Shown here one piece after another: positions 26,218 through 34,483 of a stretch of 64,000 bases of DNA. This DNA is from Candidatus Coatesiibacteriota bacterium. Lineage in GTDB: Bacteria > RBG-13-66-14 > B26-G2 > JAUVZD01. The DNA is taken from assembly GCA_030602715.1 (NCBI GenBank), contig JAUVZD010000008.1, positions 72,897-136,896 of the forward strand. Direction: 5' to 3'. Below the pieces are notes generated by a model, which was not told the DNA's origin, ran no database searches, and was given only the letters and a program-made list of their open reading frames with translations. Each line of letters opens with the position of its first letter. Positions within the stretch are counted from its first letter, which is position 1. The translations under genes were made by a program, and so were the position numbers.

Positions 26218-27978
26218 TTACATTTCGTTGACGGTGAATTCAATTCGGCGGTTCATCGCTCTGCCGTATTCGGTGCTGTTGTCACCGAGGGGCATGGTGG
26301 AACCGAATCCCTGGGTGTCTATTCTGGTGGAGTCAATACCATATTTGGTTACCAGATAGTTCTTAATGGTCTGCGCCCTATCTTTGGAGAGTTGCATCTC
26401 AAAGTCAAAACGACCGGTGGAAGCGGCATGTCCGGAGATGGTTACGGTGATGTCCGGATAATCCTTCAGGATCATCCCGGCTTCCGCAAGCGAATCATAC
26501 TGCCCGGGCAGCATCTCTGCTTTGTCCGGCTTGAACTTGATGTCGGTCATTATGATTAGCTTCTTCTCCGGCATCTTGACCTCTACAGGCACCTCATCAG
26601 GACAACCGTCATCGTCCATGTAACCGTTGAAGGTCTCCGGTTCGTTGGGGCATTTATCAATGGTGTCGGGAATTCCATCGCCGTCGTTGTCCAGGTCAGG
26701 AATACCGTCGGTGTCTTCCCAGCCGTCAAAGTCCTCCGGGTCGTTGGGAGCGCCGTCTATGTTGTCCGGGATGCCGTCGTTGTCGTTATCCCAATCCGGG
26801 CATCCGTCCTCGTCCTGGAAGCCGTCAAAATCCTCCGGGTCGGTGGGGCATAGATCGCGCTTGTCGGGGATGCCATCGCCGTCACGGTCAAGGGGGATGA
26901 TGGGGACATCTGCGGAGAGGATGATTTGGGCGTTGTAGTTCTTATTGGAGAGTGAACCGGTGGTGTAGTCAATAGCCCACTTGCCGAAGGTCTTACCGAA
27001 GGCTAGAGTTACATGGAAGAAGTCCTGAGCGTTAAAGCGAACACCCAGCATCACCTGTGTCTGTTTGGCGGCATTTCCATTGGGGTGGAGAACCGTATCG
27101 GAATCCACGCCCTGGTATAACCGGAATTGGGTGTCAAAGATGGCGGTCAGGTAACGCCAGGGGGTGAACTCCATAGCCCCACCGAGCAGGAAGTAGCCCG
27201 AGCGATTGCTATCATGTACATGACCTACCAGATGGCTCATATCTGCCGGGGCTTCCCAGTCAAACCTGTAAAGGCTTATGTCGTCTGCGTATGGCGCGGT
27301 ACCGGTGCGGACCACATAGCCGATGTTACTGTGCAGGTTAAACATGGTGAAAGCGCCAAATTCCTTGGGCATAAGCTTCTTGGAGATTACCCCCATAAAT
27401 CCGATGTTGTAGTTGCCGTCTCCCTGGGTAAGGAATTTCAGCTCCTTACGGTAGAGGGGGTCGTTGGGGAGTTCTTCATGTTCAAGGGTAAATTCCTGTT
27501 TTCCAGTGGGAATATCAATGAATACTACCGCAGCCATATCAATCTTTGCCTGTTCCTCATTGAGGAACTGCCCCTTGATGCCGACATGGGTGTCTCCCAG
27601 ACCACCTTCGGAGAGGATCTTCTCATGCCAGGGGGCGTAAGGATTGCGGTCAATGAATTTACGGGCTTCAACGCCGGAGGCGGTGACCATAGCGGCGACC
27701 TCAAAGCGATTGAGGAAGGACAGAGTGAAACCCCCGGGGGCGATGTAATACAGATGCCCATGATGACAGTCATCCGGTGCCAGCGGTGGGGTTACATAGG
27801 GAGCTGCCCAGAAATCCACGCCAACCTGAGGAGCAATCTCCATGTTGCCTAAGGTGTAGGCGTAGTAGGTCATGATTGCTCCGGAGAGACCGTAGGTTGT
27901 GGTTCCGGTTGCAAATGCACCGCTCACCGCCGAAAGCACAAACAGGATTGGCAGAATAGATAGTGTTAACTTTCGCAT
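26218..27978 (-). CDS. OmpA-family outer-membrane protein with thrombospondin type-3 repeats
   Basis: The 586-residue protein has a signal peptide (RKLTLSILPILFVLSAVSGAFA), an N-terminal barrel of about 350 residues, then three calcium-binding thrombospondin type-3 repeats (DRDGDGIPDKRDLCP, DNDNDGIPDNIDGAPND, DNDGDGIPDTIDKCP) and a C-terminal OmpA domain that binds peptidoglycan (ISGHAASTGRFDFEMQLSKDRA, GFGSTMPLGDNSTEYGRAMNRR). It ties the outer membrane to the cell wall. I chose ATG 27978 because AAAGGAG precedes it by 7 bases and it places the signal peptide at the N-terminus; the frame opens eight codons earlier. It has its own promoter and terminator. Confidence 0.92.
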   Translation of the reverse strand: MRKLTLSILPILFVLSAVSGAFATGTTTYGLSGAIMTYYAYTLGNMEIAPQVGVDFWAAPYVTPPLAPDDCHHGHLYYIAPGGFTLSFLNRFEVAAMVTASGVEARKFIDRNPYAPWHEKILSEGGLGDTHVGIKGQFLNEEQAKIDMAAVVFIDIPTGKQEFTLEHEELPNDPLYRKELKFLTQGDGNYNIGFMGVISKKLMPKEFGAFTMFNLHSNIGYVVRTGTAPYADDISLYRFDWEAPADMSHLVGHVHDSNRSGYFLLGGAMEFTPWRYLTAIFDTQFRLYQGVDSDTVLHPNGNAAKQTQVMLGVRFNAQDFFHVTLAFGKTFGKWAIDYTTGSLSNKNYNAQIILSADVPIIPLDRDGDGIPDKRDLCPTDPEDFDGFQDEDGCPDWDNDNDGIPDNIDGAPNDPEDFDGWEDTDGIPDLDNDGDGIPDTIDKCPNEPETFNGYMDDDGCPDEVPVEVKMPEKKLIIMTDIKFKPDKAEMLPGQYDSLAEAGMILKDYPDITVTISGHAASTGRFDFEMQLSKDRAQTIKNYLVTKYGIDSTRIDTQGFGSTMPLGDNSTEYGRAMNRRIEFTVNEM

Positions 27979-28029
27979 AAACTGTCTCCTTTCGATAGAC
28001 AATGGTTTAGTTCCGCTTTTTGTGAAGAA

Positions 28030-28058
28030 TATTTACCATAATTGAAAACCGATGTCAA
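28030..28058 (-). promoter_or_regulatory. Promoter of the OmpA-family gene
   Basis: Read leftward: TTGACA, a 17-base spacer, TAAATA, 52 bases before the start codon. Confidence 0.55.
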
Positions 28059-28126
28059 CATAAATTATAAATCATTACCATAAGCCGATTCAACCTGATA
28101 ATAAATAATTTTGACCGTATATAAAG

Positions 28127-28879
28127 CTATTCAATGTTGATTAAGTCAATACTGATAGTCCCGATAACTATGGAAGTCTGGATGCGGGTTACATATCTTT
28201 TGTCGTTGTTGGTGAGCCATAATTTGAACTCTGAGGAATCGGAGAACAGCCCGTCGGTCCCCTCCATTCTTCCCTCAATTACTAGAGTATCAAATGTCCC
28301 GGCGATGGTATCTATGGTCTCATTAGCAATAACATCTATATATAAAGATGCATTGCGTTCACCCTGGTAGATGGGCAGGACAAAGGAATCGCCGACCGAA
28401 AGGGGTATGGTGCGCAGGTAGTAGAATGAACCCAGGATATCCCTGCTTCCGGGCACTATCCTGTAGCTCTCCCCATCTACCGAGGCGATGTTCTCCTCAT
28501 GGTCATATACAACCTTGATATGTTCGTAATTGTTCCCTTCGTGGGCGGATTTTTCGTAAGCAATCGTCTCTAGTGAATCGGTGGCGACTAGGGTATCCAC
28601 CCGGTCCTTTAGATAGAAGAAGCTGGAGAAGAAGTCCTCCGTTTGAGCGATTGAGACCAGGTGATAGACCTCCCGGTCGTTGAAGGTTTCCTTTGCGCAG
28701 ACCTCAAGATAACCGTGCCCCACTAAAAGCCCCTGGAAAGTGATGGCGAACTCCATCTTTTCACCGACGCTAAATTCAGTCAGTGCAAAGAGTTGCCCGG
28801 CACCACCCAGGTTCAGGATTACGAGAATTAAAACCGAAAGCCAAACCCATCCGGCAGAAAAGGAATTGCCCGAAGACAT
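28127..28879 (-). CDS. DUF3108 family secreted protein
   Basis: The 250-residue protein has an N-terminal signal sequence (VWLSVLILVILNLGGAGQLFA) and a DUF3108 domain: FSVGEKMEFAITFQGLLVGHGYLEV, YHLVSIAQTEDFFSSFFYLKDRVDT and TFDTLVIEGRMEGTDGLF. Family members are periplasmic, all-beta and of unknown function, perhaps carrying a lipid like the LolA-type folds. It is preceded by a perfect-consensus promoter, so it may be well expressed. Confidence 0.85.
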   Translation of the reverse strand: MSSGNSFSAGWVWLSVLILVILNLGGAGQLFALTEFSVGEKMEFAITFQGLLVGHGYLEVCAKETFNDREVYHLVSIAQTEDFFSSFFYLKDRVDTLVATDSLETIAYEKSAHEGNNYEHIKVVYDHEENIASVDGESYRIVPGSRDILGSFYYLRTIPLSVGDSFVLPIYQGERNASLYIDVIANETIDTIAGTFDTLVIEGRMEGTDGLFSDSSEFKLWLTNNDKRYVTRIQTSIVIGTISIDLINIE

Positions 28880-28958
28880 ATCTTCCCCTCCACGATTAAC
28901 AAAACCCCTAGCTCAGTATTTGCTAGGTGTAGTGCCGATATGATTGAACTGCCAATGA

Positions 28959-28987
28959 ATTATATAAATATATTGTCCCTCTGTCAA
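28959..28987 (-). promoter_or_regulatory. Perfect consensus promoter of the DUF3108 gene
   Basis: Read leftward: TTGACA, a 17-base spacer, TATAAT, 80 bases before the start codon. Both boxes match consensus exactly. Confidence 0.7.
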
Positions 28988-29081
28988 TGGATTATTTTTT
29001 TGTTTTCGGGAAAAAAATTATGGGTAGTTAAAGACATACAATTTTCCCGGCAATAATTTTTATGCGGTTTCTGGAACGCCA

Positions 29082-30005
29082 CTACCTGAAGAGGGATTTT
29101 ATCCCTCCCAGTGAGGTTGGTTGGATATTTATTAGATGTGTCCCACCCCACATTAGCAGATTGTGCAATATCTCGTTTCGTTCCTCCTGGTCGCCGATAG
29201 ATTCAATTGGGCAGGAGAGCAGGGCGATATGATACTCTCCTGAACCGATAGTCTTTTCCCCGCATGCATAGACGCACGAATAATGGTGATGCTCCTCATC
29301 CGCATCCACCCAGATGGCGGTGGCATCCCCGGGGAAGACCGCTTCCAGTTGGTCCGGATAGTTGAAATCGGAAGCCCAGATTATCTCATAGGATGAGGTG
29401 CCGTAGAACTGGTCCCCCACCCCTTCCAGAGCCCAGTCGTCGTCAACATGAATCCAATCGGTGAAGTTGTCCTCAATATAGGAGAGCCCCAACAAAGCGC
29501 TGAATAAGGGGCTGTAGAACTGCGTATGGTCGTCGGAGTTGGCGATGCAGTTCCAGGCGATCCACATCCCGGAGAGGATAAGCAGACGGTCCTGGTCGCC
29601 GGTGTTGAGATAGGTCTCCAGGGTTCTTTCTTCACTGAGGCTTAAGGTCAAATGACCGAAGTAGGGGTCGTCTGCGGGGTATTGACCGGAGTTCCCGGTG
29701 TACCAGATAATTGCGCTGTATGGTTCAAGGTCCCCGATGGTGGGGCTTCCCAGCGCATTGTGGTCCCAGATGGTGTAGGCGTAGCCGTAATAATCCATTG
29801 CGGAGACATAGTATTCGTCAAAGAACTGGGGGTCGGCGACGCCGTCAACCTGGTCGCTGACCAGCAGGACGGACGAGGTGGGCAGTAGATGTATGGTTTC
29901 CGTCTCCCTTAGCCCGTTTTCCGCACCGAGGGTCGCAGCAGTGGTTATGGATAGCAGGATAGCAGTGAGTATGCAGATAGCCGTAGTATTTTTATATGCC
30001 GACAT
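29082..30005 (-). CDS. Secreted protein with C-terminal PTSLG-IKSLFR tail
   Basis: The 307-residue protein has a signal peptide (TAICILTAILLSITTAATLGA) and a globular domain rich in Asp, Tyr and Trp. The segment SSVLLVSDQVDGVADPQFFDEYY, with PYSAIIWYTGNSGQYP and LILSGMWIAWN, suggests a flavodoxin or GATase-like alpha/beta fold as in secreted ThuA-like modules. It ends IQPTSLGGIKSLFR, almost the same 14 residues as the next gene upstream (IQPTSLGYIKSLFR). The shared tail implies a common sorting or anchoring signal. The two genes are separated by six bases and are paralogues or functional partners. No enzyme family can be assigned. Confidence 0.7.
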   Translation of the reverse strand: MSAYKNTTAICILTAILLSITTAATLGAENGLRETETIHLLPTSSVLLVSDQVDGVADPQFFDEYYVSAMDYYGYAYTIWDHNALGSPTIGDLEPYSAIIWYTGNSGQYPADDPYFGHLTLSLSEERTLETYLNTGDQDRLLILSGMWIAWNCIANSDDHTQFYSPLFSALLGLSYIEDNFTDWIHVDDDWALEGVGDQFYGTSSYEIIWASDFNYPDQLEAVFPGDATAIWVDADEEHHHYSCVYACGEKTIGSGEYHIALLSCPIESIGDQEERNEILHNLLMWGGTHLINIQPTSLGGIKSLFR

Positions 30006-30011
30006 ATCCCG

Positions 30012-30797
30012 TTACCTGAAGAGGGATTTGATGTAGCCCAAGGAGGTGGGTTGGATGGAGACCTCTATGTCCAGCAATGATATGATACCTGCCATCAAGG
30101 CATCTTTGGTATTCTGTCCCATTCCGTCTTGCAAGGAGCCGAAGATGATGGTGGAACAATATACCTTGCCCCCGGTGGTTTCGGGGTCGTTGAAGACACA
30201 GCGAACATTGGAAATCTCGCCGGCTTTTCGGGAGGTGAAGAGGACGTCGTCGGCTTCGGCGGAGAGTTCGTCCACATAGTTGTCCGGCAGTTCTATCTGA
30301 TAGGCGTAATAGACGAATGAGTATCCTTCAAATGGTCCCCCAGCGGTCCCCTCCAGGACATCCACATTACCGCCATCATAGACATATCTGCCGTCGTGCT
30401 CAAAAGTAGCCCCGGTCCAGGAGAACAGGGTGGTGGAGTAATAGTCGTTTCCAAAATCCCCGCCTTCAACATAGAGGTTTCCCCCATTTTCTAAGTATGA
30501 CACCAAAGTGTCCTGCTCACTTATGGACAGGGTTCCATCCATGGGCCACGAGCCAAGAAGGACGAAGACGGTATCGTAACCGCCCAGGTCGACGGGAAGG
30601 GTGTCCACCTCGTCTATCTGCCATACGAAGTTGTTAGCCAGGGCGTTGATTATGGCGTAGGCGGAATCAACGGTGTTATGGCTCTCCGGGTCGGTGAAGG
30701 TCAGTGTGTTGTTGTCCCACACCAATACCGCCGACCAGAGAAGACTCGGCAAAATGACCACCAACAGCAGGGGAGAAATTTTTAATAGTTGTTTCAT
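30012..30797 (-). CDS. Secreted protein with C-terminal PTSLG-IKSLFR tail
   Basis: The 261-residue protein has a signal peptide (LLKISPLLLVVILPSLLWSA) and an alpha/beta domain with VFVLLGSWPMDG and LVSYLENGGNLYVEGGDFGND, which recall the GATase-like fold of secreted ThuA and DUF4350-type proteins, though without a visible catalytic triad. It ends IQPTSLGYIKSLFR, as does its neighbour. I chose ATG 30797 because AAGAAGGG precedes it at good spacing; GTG 30803 is too close. It lies 21 bases after the DUF1858 gene and is probably cotranscribed with it. Confidence 0.7.
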   Translation of the reverse strand: MKQLLKISPLLLVVILPSLLWSAVLVWDNNTLTFTDPESHNTVDSAYAIINALANNFVWQIDEVDTLPVDLGGYDTVFVLLGSWPMDGTLSISEQDTLVSYLENGGNLYVEGGDFGNDYYSTTLFSWTGATFEHDGRYVYDGGNVDVLEGTAGGPFEGYSFVYYAYQIELPDNYVDELSAEADDVLFTSRKAGEISNVRCVFNDPETTGGKVYCSTIIFGSLQDGMGQNTKDALMAGIISLLDIEVSIQPTSLGYIKSLFR

Positions 30798-30818
30798 CTC
30801 CACCCTTCTTTGTGGTGG

Positions 30819-31037
30819 TTACTTTTTTTCCTCAACGGAATCTTTGATGGATGCGTTTAGATCCTCTATCAACTTGTCCACATCTATTCCGTGCACCAGG
30901 GCGCCCTGTTCAATATTCTCAAACATAGCCGCTTGACATCCGATGCATCCCATTCCATATCGGAAGAAGGTCTCAATCGTATTAGGATACTTAGAGACGA
31001 CCTGCTCAATGGTCATCTCTTTGGTGATTTTTTCCAT
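30819..31037 (-). CDS. DUF1858 domain protein
   Basis: The 72-residue protein is a DUF1858 domain: TKEMTIEQVVSKYPNTIETFFRYGMGCIGCQAA, with a Cys-x2-Cys pair at about residues 31-34. Such small helical proteins are common in anaerobes, and the domain also occurs beside hybrid-cluster and disulfide oxidoreductase proteins; the cysteines may bind a metal or take part in redox relay. It has a promoter just upstream and heads a unit with the two tail-sharing secreted proteins. Confidence 0.85.
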   Translation of the reverse strand: MEKITKEMTIEQVVSKYPNTIETFFRYGMGCIGCQAAMFENIEQGALVHGIDVDKLIEDLNASIKDSVEEKK

Positions 31038-31073
31038 TCCTTCTCTCCTTAGTCGCTAATTTAACTTTAGTTT

Positions 31074-31102
31074 AGCATAGCCTATTTTTAAATCAATTTC
31101 AA
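31074..31102 (-). promoter_or_regulatory. Promoter of the DUF1858 gene
   Basis: Read leftward: TTGAAA, a 17-base spacer, TATGCT, 37 bases before the start. Its -35 box touches the stop of the membrane-protein gene. Confidence 0.45.
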
Positions 31103-31848
31103 CCCCTAAAATAGCATAACAGCAATTCTCGCCAGCTCTCCGCCAGAAGCCATTTTAAGAGCGCATCCGCCGCTACCAAGCCAAGACCCCACCACAGATA
31201 AGGGGTCCTCCAGTTGAAGGTGAGTCTCCGTTCTCCCACCAAGTTCCACAGAGGTTGGGAGAGGGCGATTGCCAGGGAGATGTATCCCACCACCCGCAGG
31301 AGAGCCCAGGGGGGCCACCCGATGAGGGAGATTAGGGCGGAGTTGGTGGATGCTGATGCCAGCATACCCACATAGAAGTTCATATAGTTGAGTAGAATGG
31401 TGCCCATTACCAGGCCGAAAAAGCCCCCGCTTATCAACGTGGTTGGGATGTATATCAACAGATGGAGGGCGTGTTGTGGCAGAAAGAGGACTGGGTTTCC
31501 CTCGGCACCCTCGCCGGTCTCTATCCAGGTGAACATTTCACTTGTGTAGTCGGTTCCGTTGATGGTCAACTCGCCCATCATCTGTGGATTCTGCGTGGTG
31601 GCGAGAACCATCATCACCGAGAGGAGAAGAGCCCACAACAGGCTGAGCATGAGCGTTGCCCGGTATCTTCCAGCGGATAGGTAGATGACGAAGATGGGGA
31701 AGAAGAGCAGGGCGCTTATCAGCGGGAGGAGATACTTGTTGTCAATATACATCCCGGCGGCGAAGCCCAGAGGTGTGGTGGCGATAAGGTAGAAGACCAC
31801 CGCCGGGAGTGGAAACCTTTCTGTGAGCCGGGGGAGTTTGGAGAGCAT
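31099..31848 (-). CDS. Hypothetical polytopic membrane protein
   Basis: The 249-residue protein has about six membrane helices (near residues 17-35, 38-58, 65-85, 125-150, 170-190 and 215-235) and a larger loop at about 85-122 carrying NGTDYTSEMFTWIETGEG. I do not recognise a family. It lies 91 bases downstream of the radical SAM gene on the same strand and may be cotranscribed with it. Confidence 0.6.
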   Translation of the reverse strand: MLSKLPRLTERFPLPAVVFYLIATTPLGFAAGMYIDNKYLLPLISALLFFPIFVIYLSAGRYRATLMLSLLWALLLSVMMVLATTQNPQMMGELTINGTDYTSEMFTWIETGEGAEGNPVLFLPQHALHLLIYIPTTLISGGFFGLVMGTILLNYMNFYVGMLASASTNSALISLIGWPPWALLRVVGYISLAIALSQPLWNLVGERRLTFNWRTPYLWWGLGLVAADALLKWLLAESWRELLLCYFRG

Positions 31849-31939
31849 TATTTTTCAGCCCTTTGCAGGCGATGAGGGTTTAAGTGGAGGTCCAAAGTCA
31901 TGGCCTGCATAAGATAGCAGAATATTTTTAGAGATACAA

Positions 31940-33151
31940 CTATCCGTGTTTGAACGCCAGGCGGGTTTTGAAATAGGCGCTGAAGAGATGATGTAGCATC
32001 TTCATCTTGAATATGCCCAGGCGATGTTTCTGAGGGTCGTCCAAGAAGTAGATGCCCTCATCGGGCAGAAGCACCAGGCTGACCTTTACATTTGGCGCCA
32101 CCCCGGCGGGGATACCATTCTCCAGGCAGACCTCATACATCCGCCTGAAGACGGGAATCATGTCCTCAACTTTGGGTGGGGGGTAATCCTCCATGTCGGT
32201 GCCTATGGTAGGACGGAAGACGCAGACGGTGGAGACAGCTCCAACGGAGGCGAAATGTTCAATGGCGGTGATGGAAGCCTCGGGCGACTCCAGACCGGCG
32301 ATTATCTCCCCAGCCACTCTTCCCTTGCCGAACAACTCGGAGCAGTAGGCGATGGTGTCCAGATAGCGCTCCTGATTGATATGCTCCTTTTTGCCCGGAC
32401 AGACCTCGGCGAAGCGCTCGGGGTCGTAGAGCTCTATGCAGAAGGAGACATGGTTGACCCCCAGCTTCTTCAACATATCATACTTTTGCATTTCCTTATC
32501 CGGCGGGGTCTGAACTCCGATGAGCAGTCCGGTCTCCTTTTTCACCGCTTTTATATAGGGGAGGAGCACATCCAGGTAGTTTTCATCGGGATGATAATAG
32601 CCGGTATTGAAATGGACGAAGGTGATATTCAGCTCTTTGCGCGCCGCCTTCACCACCTCCACCACATCGGAAACACCTTTCTCCTCTTCCTCCTGCGCTC
32701 CGATGTTCAATCCGACGGAACAGAAGCGGCAGTTTTTCTTCGGCTCCATCTCCCAGAAGCCGCATACCTTGGTGGGGTATATCCCGATGTAGGTGCCCTG
32801 CATAACCCCTATGCGGCTCATCAGCTTTCCGCTGGAGGTGCGCTGGTCATAAAATTTGGGCTCCGGCAGGAGTTTTAGCGGCGCCACCTTCAAATTTTCT
32901 TTATAGATTAAATATACCCCGTCTTCCTTTTTCAGGATGTAGGGCGATTTTTTGGCGAAATTTTCCATAATGGGAATGTTTGTATAGAGGTCGTCGGTGA
33001 GCATTGCCTCCAGACCGCTCCCCAGACCGCCACGGGTGCGCAGGATGGGAGAGGCGTCGTCATCCAGATTGCAGGATTCATCAATGCGCATCCCCAGACA
33101 GTAAAGCTCCAGCTTTAAAAGACCGGGGTTTTTACGGACATCCCTTTCCAT
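31940..33151 (-). CDS. Radical SAM protein with an unusual cysteine spacing
   Basis: The 403-residue protein looks like a radical SAM enzyme. Its cluster motif is VCGFWEMEPKKNCRFC, that is Cys-x10-Cys-x2-Cys in place of the canonical Cys-x3-Cys-x2-Cys. Barrel segments follow: ITFVHFNTGYYHPDENYLDVLLPYI, LLIGVQTPPDKE, GVNHVSFCIELYDPE, VAGEIIAGLESPEASI and GIPAGVAPNVKV. About 120 residues precede the motif. The enzyme family and substrate are unknown. It is divergent from selD, 182 bases apart, with its own promoter between. Confidence 0.75.
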   Translation of the reverse strand: MERDVRKNPGLLKLELYCLGMRIDESCNLDDDASPILRTRGGLGSGLEAMLTDDLYTNIPIMENFAKKSPYILKKEDGVYLIYKENLKVAPLKLLPEPKFYDQRTSSGKLMSRIGVMQGTYIGIYPTKVCGFWEMEPKKNCRFCSVGLNIGAQEEEEKGVSDVVEVVKAARKELNITFVHFNTGYYHPDENYLDVLLPYIKAVKKETGLLIGVQTPPDKEMQKYDMLKKLGVNHVSFCIELYDPERFAEVCPGKKEHINQERYLDTIAYCSELFGKGRVAGEIIAGLESPEASITAIEHFASVGAVSTVCVFRPTIGTDMEDYPPPKVEDMIPVFRRMYEVCLENGIPAGVAPNVKVSLVLLPDEGIYFLDDPQKHRLGIFKMKMLHHLFSAYFKTRLAFKHG

Positions 33152-33193
33152 CGCTCTGATTCTCCTCGGAAATGTTGGGTAAAATGAATGGAT

Positions 33194-33222
33194 AATCTAG
33201 CACAAGATAGGGGATATGTCAA
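33194..33222 (-). promoter_or_regulatory. Promoter of the radical SAM gene
   Basis: Read leftward: TTGACA, a 17-base spacer, TAGATT, 43 bases before the start codon. Confidence 0.6.
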
Positions 33223-33333
33223 GGGAGAGCGGATGGGAAAGTGCCAATTCTAATCGCCGAGGAAAAGGCTTGTCTTTCGGGAACACCTATAATATCATTA
33301 CCGTTAATTTGTGGAGAGGAGGTGTGTGAGCAG

Positions 33334-34380
33334 ATGTCGGATGATGAGATTCGCTTGACCCAGGATGTCGCCGCCGCCGGTTGAGCGGCGAAACTTGAGG
33401 CTACCCTCCTGTCGCAGGTTCTCTCATCTCTGCGACTGCCCAAAGACCCCAGGGTTCTGGTCGGTCTGCATACCGCAGACGACGCCGGGGTATATCTAAT
33501 TAGCGAGGAACGCGCCCTGGTGCTCACCACCGACTTCTTCACCCCTATAGTGGACGACCCCTACACCTTCGGCGGAGTCGCCGCCGCCAACGCCCTCTCC
33601 GATGTCTATGCCATGGGTGGGCGGGCGCTTACCGCCCTCGCCATCGCCGCCTTCCCAAACCATAAATATCCCACCGAGGTGCTCACCGCCATCACCCAGG
33701 GAGCCGCCGATAAATGCGCCGAGGGGGGCTGTGTGCTCATCGGTGGACATACTGTAAAGGATGAGGAGTTGAAGTTCGGCTTGGCGGTGACCGGTGAGGT
33801 TCATCCCCAGAAAATAATCACCAATTCTCGTGCCCGGGTGGGGGAGCTTTTGCTGCTGACCAAGCCCCTGGGCACCGGCATCATCAACACTGCGGTTAAG
33901 GGAGATGCGTGCGACCCGAAGGCGGAGGATACAGCGATAGAGAATATGCTCCTGCTAAACGCTGGCGCTTGTGAGGTGATGGGGGAGATGGGCACCGTCT
34001 GCGCCACCGATGTCACCGGCTTCGGTCTGCTGGGACACGGACTGGAGATGGCTAAGGCAAGCGAAGTAGCCCTCTACTTTGATTCCAGCAAGGTGCCGGT
34101 GATGCCCCACGCAGAGGACTATGCGGGTATGGGATTGATACCAGGGGGTTTGAATTGCAACAAGGACTACCTTGAAGGTCATCTGACCGTTGAGGGTGAG
34201 GTCTCCAGAGAGCGGCTGGATTTGATGTTTGACCCGCAGACCTCCGGGGGGCTTCTCATCTGCGTATCGTCCAAGCGAGCCGGGGAGATGGTGGAGAAGC
34301 TGAGGGAGAGGGGCTATCCCCAAACGGTTGTGGTCGGTGAGGTGATTGAGGGGGAGGCGGGTAAGATAGTGGTGAGGTAG
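33334..34380 (+). CDS. selD: Selenide, water dikinase SelD, a selenoprotein (UGA at codon 17)
   Basis: From ATG 33334 the frame reads MSDDEIRLTQDVAAAG, then TGA at 33382-33384, then AAKLEATLLSQV and on without a break to the stop at 34380, giving 348 residues. E. coli SelD begins with the same spacing and has its catalytic Cys at position 17 and Lys at 20; here UGA is codon 17 and Lys is 20, so UGA is read as selenocysteine. Other SelD motifs follow: DDAGVYL, TTDFFTPIVDDPYTFG, NALSDVYAMGG, GGHTVKDEELKFGLAVTG, TDVTGFGLLGH and FDPQTSGGLL. The enzyme makes selenophosphate for selenocysteine synthesis. AGGAGG lies 11 bases before the ATG. A stem-loop of SECIS type follows the UGA. Ordinary gene finders would start at a later codon and lose the active site. 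Confidence 0.93.
33411..33436 (+). promoter_or_regulatory. Candidate bacterial SECIS element in selD
   Basis: GTCGCAG (33411-33417) pairs perfectly with CTGCGAC (33430-33436) around a 12-base loop that begins GU. The loop starts 33 bases after the UGA. Bacterial SECIS elements are reported to have a loop of 3-14 bases with G in its first two positions, 16-37 bases after the UGA, so this fits. Confidence 0.7.
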
Positions 34381-34419
34381 GAGGGATTTGAGGATAATAG
34401 ATGGGTGAGGAAACATAAG

Positions 34420-34453
34420 AAAAGCACCGCTAAGGGCCGGTGCTTCTTTTTTT
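34420..34453 (+). terminator. Intrinsic terminator after selD
   Basis: AAGCACCG/CGGTGCTT stem (34422-34445) with an eight-base loop, followed by C and seven T. Confidence 0.85.
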
Positions 34454-34483
34454 AGCGATAATTGACCCCTTGCTTGCAAAGGC

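Noticed and set aside
33334-33384. selD as a pseudogene broken by a stop codon
   Set aside because: The UGA is at the catalytic position, the frame is otherwise complete, both flanks match the family, and a SECIS-like stem-loop follows.
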